NCBI GenBank assembly: GCA_025765615.1
Contig: JAIVFJ010000575.1
Location: 1-22,903 of the forward strand
Length of the DNA stretch: 22,903 nt
Reading direction: 5' to 3'
Source of the DNA: Zopfochytrium polystomum
Lineage: Eukaryota > Chytridiomycota > Chytridiomycetes > Chytridiales > Chytridiaceae
Shown: positions 18,971-22,903 of the stretch, one piece after another
Layout of the letters: each line of letters opens with the position of its first letter
How positions within the stretch are numbered: the stretch's first letter is position 1
Program-made: the position numbers and the translations under genes
Notes under the pieces: generated by a model
What the model saw: only the letters and a program-made list of their open reading frames with translations
The model's database searches: none
What the model was told of the DNA's origin: nothing

Positions 18971-19724
18971 ACGCCCATCGCGTCGGCAAGGGCCTGTTTG
19001 ATAATCGAATCTGCGTCCAAATTCGTCGTACGATTTTTTTTGGGGCCGGGAGCGGAACTCAAAGTCGGTGAAAATCAGGTTGGTGACGGTCTGGACAAGA
19101 GTCGCGCGACACTTAGGGCAAACGCGTCGATTGCCCTAAGTGGAATCGCGATGTTTTGTGCAGCAGTCGCGGACCTCTTGAGAGGCCTTGCCCGACCACT
19201 TGAGAGGCAGAATCCGATTAGAACGGAGCGGTTTCTGGGGGAAACGCGATTAGTAGCTCCTGTGCGGAATTGAGAGGGCTACGCGGTGCCACCCTCGGTG
19301 CCGTCCCGCAAAAGAAAATTTTGTCTTTGAAAAAATTTTTGGTGCCTCCGCGGACGGTTTTTCATTGAGCGGGTCCGCGGGGAGAGCAGCTTGAGCAACG
19401 ATTCGAACGCCGCTGCGTAGCCCTCGTTGAGATACAATAGTACGCCAAAAATAATCTCACTGGCTTCCGCGCAGCAGGAGCCATGCGCGGAAAACCGGAT
19501 TTTCGGCCGTATGTGAGGTTAGCGCGCCTTTGGAGGGCCGTAGCTCGCTGAAACAATCCACGACACATGGTTTTGATAACGATGAACTTGTGGTACTTTT
19601 ACGAGAGGAACGCGATGGCGTGGTCGGCAGCGTGCGTTTGCTTAGTAGAATTTCGCGTGGGAGCGGTCCTGTCGTTTGCCAATTAAAACTTTTTTTCGAA
19701 AACTCGGAATTTCGCGCTGAAACC
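18971..19724. repeat. IGS array 2, long unit (754 bp)
   Basis: Unit starts are set at ACGCCCA after GCTGAAACC. Order on plus: CGATTTTTTTTGGGGCCGGG; the hairpin; GTTTTGTGCAGCAGTCGCGG; GAGAGGGCTACGCGGTGCCA; CCGCGGAC/GTCCGCGG (19348-19355 and 19373-19380); CTCGCTGAAACAATCCACGA; then CCAATTAAAACTTTTT. This unit has the 11-bp insert in AATCAGGTTGGTGACGGTCT. It also carries the longer spacing around CGCGGGGAGAGCAGC. Confidence 0.9.
19110..19142. repeat. Conserved hairpin: 12-bp arms, 9-nt loop
   Basis: CACTTAGGGCAA / TTGCCCTAAGTG around ACGCGTCGA. The same hairpin recurs once per unit at 19855-19883 (10-bp arms), 20607-20639 (12), 21033-21061 (10), 21785-21817 (12 with one mismatch) and 22530-22558 (10). 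The loop varies (ACGCGTCGA, AAGCCTCGA, ACGCCTCGA) while the arms are kept. It could be a protein site, a fork-arrest or terminator element, or an RNA stem. Confidence 0.8.
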
Positions 19725-20467
19725 ACGCCCACCGCGTCGGCAAGGGCGTGTTTGCTAATCGAATATGCGTCCAAATCCGCCGTACGATTTTTTTTGGGGC
19801 CGGGAGCGGGGCTCGAAGTCGGTGAAAACCTGGCTGGACAAGAGTCGCGCGACGCTTAGGGCAAACGCGTCGATTGCCCTAAGTGGAATCGCGATGTTTT
19901 GTGCAGCAGTCGCGGACCTCTTGAGAGGCCTTGCCCGACCGCTTGAGAGGCAGAATCCGATTATAACGGAGCGGTTTCTGGGGGAAACGCGATTAGTAGC
20001 TCCTGTGCGGAATTGAGAGGGCTACGCGGTGCCACCCTTGGTGCCGTCCCGCAAAAGAAAATTTTGTCTTTGAAAAATTTTTAGGTGCCTCCGCGGACGG
20101 TTTCTCATTGAGCGGGTCCGCGGGGAGCGCAGCTAGAGCGACGATTCCAACGCCGCTGCGTAGCCCTCGTCGAGATACAATAGTACGCCAAAAATAATCT
20201 CGCTGGCTTCCGCGCAGCAGGAGCCATCCGCGGAAAACCGGATTTTCGGCTGTATGTGAGGTTAGCGCGCCTTTGGAGGGCCGTAGCTCGCTGAAACAAT
20301 CCACGACACATGGTTTTGATAACGGTGAACTTGTGGTACTTTTACGAGAGGAACGCGATGGCGCGGTCGGCAGCGTGCGTTTGCTTAGTAGAATTTCGCG
20401 TGGGAGCGGTCCTGTCGTTTGCCAATTAAAACTTTTTTCCGAAAACTCGGAATTTCGCGCTGAAACC
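19725..20467. repeat. IGS array 2, long unit (743 bp)
   Basis: Same order as the 754-bp unit, but with GAAAACCTGGCTGGACAAG in place of the version with the 11-bp insert. The indel shifts any reading frame, so the frames that look open in its neighbours are broken here. Confidence 0.9.
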
Positions 20468-20902
20468 ACGCCCACCGCGTCGGCAAGGGCGCGTTTGCTA
20501 ATCGAATCTGCGTCCAAATCCGCCGTACGATTTTTTTTGGGGCCGGGAGCGGGGCTTGAAGTCGGTGAAAATCAGGTTGGTGACGGTCTGGACAAGAGTC
20601 GCGCGACACTTAGGGCAAAAGCCTCGATTGCCCTAAGTGGAATCGCGACGTTTTGTGCAGCAGTCGCGGACCGCTTGAGAGACCTTGCCCGACCGCTTGA
20701 GAGGCGAAATGTGATTAAAATGGAGCGGCTTCTGGGGGAAACGGTGTTAGTAGCTCCCGTGCGGAATTGAAAGGGCTACGCGGTGCCACCCTCGGTGGCG
20801 TTCCGCAAAAGAAAAATTTTTTTTTGAAAATTTTTTTAGTGCCACCCAGGACGTTTTTTATTAAAAGTCGATCCTCAAATGGCGCAAATCGGCGATTTCA
20901 AC
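20468..20902. repeat. IGS array 2, short unit (435 bp)
   Basis: It keeps the T8-GGGGCCGGG block, the 11-bp insert and the hairpin. After GTGCCACCCTCGGTGGCG it passes through A/T runs and GTGCCACCCAGGACGTTTTT to CTCAAATGGCGCAAATC. It lacks the roughly 310-bp part with the CCGCGGAC inverted repeat. Confidence 0.9.
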
Positions 20903-21645
20903 ACGCCCACGCTGTCGGCAGGGCCCGGTTTGCTAATCGAATCTGCGTCCAGATCCGTCGTACGATTTTTTTTGGGGCCGGGAACGGGGCTCGAAGTCGG
21001 TGAAATCCTGGCTGGACAAGAGTCGCGCGACGCTTAGGGCAAACGCCTCGATTGCCCTAAGTGGAATCGCGACGTTTTGTGCAGCAATCGCGGACTGCTT
21101 GAGAGGCCTCACCCGACCGCTTGAGAGGCAGAATCCGATTAGAACGGAGCGGTTTCTGGGGGAAACGGTGTTAGTAGCTCCTGTGCGGAATCGAGAGGGC
21201 TACGCGGTGCCACCCTCGGTGCCGTCCCGCAAAAGAAAATTTTGTCTTTGAAATATTTTTTGGTGCCTCCGCGGACGGTTTTTCATTGAGCGGGTCCGCG
21301 GGGAGCGGCGCTAGAGCGACGATTCCAACGCGGCTGCGTAGCCCTCGTCGAGATACACTAGTGTGCCAAAAAGAATCCCGCTGGCGCGCGCGCAGCAGGA
21401 GCCATCCGCGGAAAACCGGATTTTCGGCCGTATGTGAGGTTAGCGCGCCTTTGGAGGGCCGTAGCTCGCTGAAACAATCCACGACACATGGTTTTGATAA
21501 CGACGAGCTTGTGGTACTTTTACAAGAGGAACGCGATGGCGCGGTCGGCTGCATGCGTTTGCTTAGTAGAATTTCGCGTGGGAGCGGTCCTGTCGTTTGC
21601 CAATTAAAACTTTTTTCCGAAAACTCGGAATTTCGCGCTGAAACC
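20903..21645. repeat. IGS array 2, long unit (743 bp), second cycle
   Basis: A long unit without the 11-bp insert (GAAATCCTGGCTGGACAAG). It occupies the place that the insert-bearing 754-bp unit holds in the first cycle. Confidence 0.9.
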
Positions 21646-22399
21646 ACGCCCACGCTGTCGGCGAGGCCCTGTTTGCTAATCGATTCTGCGTCCAGATCCG
21701 CCGTACGATTTTTTTTGGGGCCGGGAGCGGGGCTTGAAGTCGGTGAAAATCAGGTTGGTGACGGTCTGGACAAGAGTCGCGCGACACTAAGGGCAAAAGC
21801 CTCGATTGCCCTAAGTGGAATCGCGACGTTTTGTGCAGCAATCGCGGACCGCTTGAGAGGCCTCACCCGACCGCTTGAGAGGCAGAATCCGATTAGAACG
21901 GAGCGGTTTCCGGGGGAAACGGTGTTAGTAGCTCCCGTGCGGAATTGAGAGGGCTACGCGGTGCCACCCTCGGCGCGGTACCGCAAAAGGAAATTTTGTC
22001 TTTGAAAAATTTTTTAGTGCCTCCGCGGACGGTTTTTCATTGAGCGGGTCCGCGGGGAGCGCAGCTAGAGCGACGATTCCAACGCCGCTGCGTAGCCCTC
22101 GTCGAGATACAATAGTACGCCAAAAAGAATCTCGCTGGCTTCCGCGCAGCAGGAGCCATCCGAGAAAAACCGGATTTTCGGCCATATGCAAGGTTAGCGC
22201 GCCTTTGGAGGGCCGTAGCTCGCTGAAACAATCCACGACACATGGTTTTGATAACGACGAACTTGTGGTACTTTTACGAGAGGAACGCGATGGCGCGGTC
22301 GGCTGCGTGCGTTTGCTTAGTAGAATTTCGCGTGGGAGCGGTCCTGTCGTTTGCCAATTAAAACTTTTTTCCGAAAACTCGGAATTTCGCGCTGAAACC
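21646..22399. repeat. IGS array 2, long unit (754 bp), second cycle
   Basis: A long unit with the 11-bp insert. Its hairpin has a single mismatch in the left arm (CACTAAGGGCAA). Confidence 0.9.
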
Positions 22400-22823
22400 A
22401 CGCCCACGCTGTCGGCAAGGGCGTGTTTGCTAATCGAATCTGCGTCGAAATCCGCCGTACGATTTTTTTTGGGGCCGGGAGCGGGGCTCGAAGTCGGTGG
22501 AAACCTGGCTGGACAAGAGTCGCGCGACGCTTAGGGCAAACGCGTCGATTGCCCTAAGTGGAATCGCGATGTTTTGTGCAGCAATCGCGGACCGCTTGAG
22601 AGGCCCCACCCGACGGCTTGAGAGGCGGAAACCGATTAGAGCGGAGCGGTTTCTGGGGGAAACGATGTTAGTAGCTCCTGTGCGGAATTGAGAGGGGCTA
22701 CGCGGGTGCCACCCTCGGTGGCGTTCCGCAAAAGAAAAATTATTTTTGAAAATTTTTTTAGTGCCACCCAGGACGTTTTTTATAAAAGTAGATCCTCAAA
22801 TGGCGCAAATCGTCGATTTCAAC
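22400..22823. repeat. IGS array 2, short unit (424 bp), second cycle
   Basis: A short unit that lacks the 11-bp insert (GAAACCTGGCTGG), unlike the first short unit. It ends in the same GGACGTTTTTTAT and CTCAAATGGCGCAAATC sequence. Confidence 0.9.
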
Positions 22824-22903
22824 ACGCCCACGCTGTCGGCGAGGCCCTGTTTGCTAATCGAATCTGCGTCCAGATCCGTCGTCGATTTTTTTTGGGGCCG
22901 GGA
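22824..22903. repeat. IGS array 2, next unit, cut by the window edge
   Basis: The first 80 bases of a further unit, ending inside the T8-GGGGCCGGG block. The array continues beyond the window. Confidence 0.85.

Noticed and set aside
19105..19145. Telomere-type TTAGGG repeats
   Set aside because: TTAGGG occurs only once per unit as part of the hairpin arm and is not tandem.
19530..22691. Recurrent frames of about 160-165 codons on both strands of IGS array 2
   Set aside because: Similar proteins recur in each long unit, but an 11-bp indel between neighbouring units breaks the plus frame, substitutions are largely amino-acid changing, and both strands are open. This fits repeat amplification, not a conserved gene.

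Overview
The window is a eukaryotic nuclear ribosomal DNA repeat unit, read in reverse. All rRNA genes lie on the minus strand, so transcription runs from high to low coordinates. From left to right it holds the 5' end of the large-subunit (28S) gene (about 1-453), a very long ITS2 (454-2378), 5.8S (2379-2536), a very long ITS1 (2537-3782), a complete 18S gene (3783-5794), a long candidate 5' external transcribed spacer (5795 to about 10.7 kb), and at least 12 kb of intergenic spacer (IGS) up to the right edge. No protein-coding gene is supported. The 18S, 5.8S and 28S sequences read as opisthokont and are closest in style to fungi. An early-diverging fungus or a close protist relative is my best guess, but I cannot name a genus.

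The transcribed spacers have an extreme strand bias. ITS1, ITS2 and most of 5795-10720 are packed with runs of 5-19 G on the plus (template) strand, so the pre-rRNA carries C runs between short purine-rich words. Two islands of ordinary composition interrupt the candidate 5' ETS. Each contains a candidate poly(A)-tailed retroposed segment flanked by direct repeats: 10102-10463 on plus with a 20-bp duplication, and 8584-9103 on minus with an 8-bp duplication. The same interval holds three near-identical copies of a 150-200 bp element and a 4 x 64 bp tandem repeat.

The G-run composition stops at about 10720. There, a module of about 110 bp appears that reads TATATAGGAGGGG on the minus strand in its upstream copies. 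One variant copy is nearest the 18S gene, and six further copies recur at 11.66, 12.76, 13.84, 15.08, 16.27 and 18.28 kb. They lie between arrays of a 132-bp repeat, which together form higher-order units of 1.09-2.01 kb. I read the modules as candidate RNA polymerase I promoters: one gene-proximal, the rest spacer promoters. A perfect 18-bp palindrome sits exactly 20 bp downstream of the TATATA in the six spacer copies, with one mismatch in the last.

From 18.95 kb to the right edge a second, unrelated IGS array runs. It is built of long (743 or 754 bp) and short (about 430 bp) units in a long-long-short pattern repeating every 1.92-1.93 kb, and every unit carries the same hairpin. The 3' end of the neighbouring 28S gene is not reached. 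One full rDNA unit must therefore exceed 22.9 kb, and probably exceeds 25 kb.
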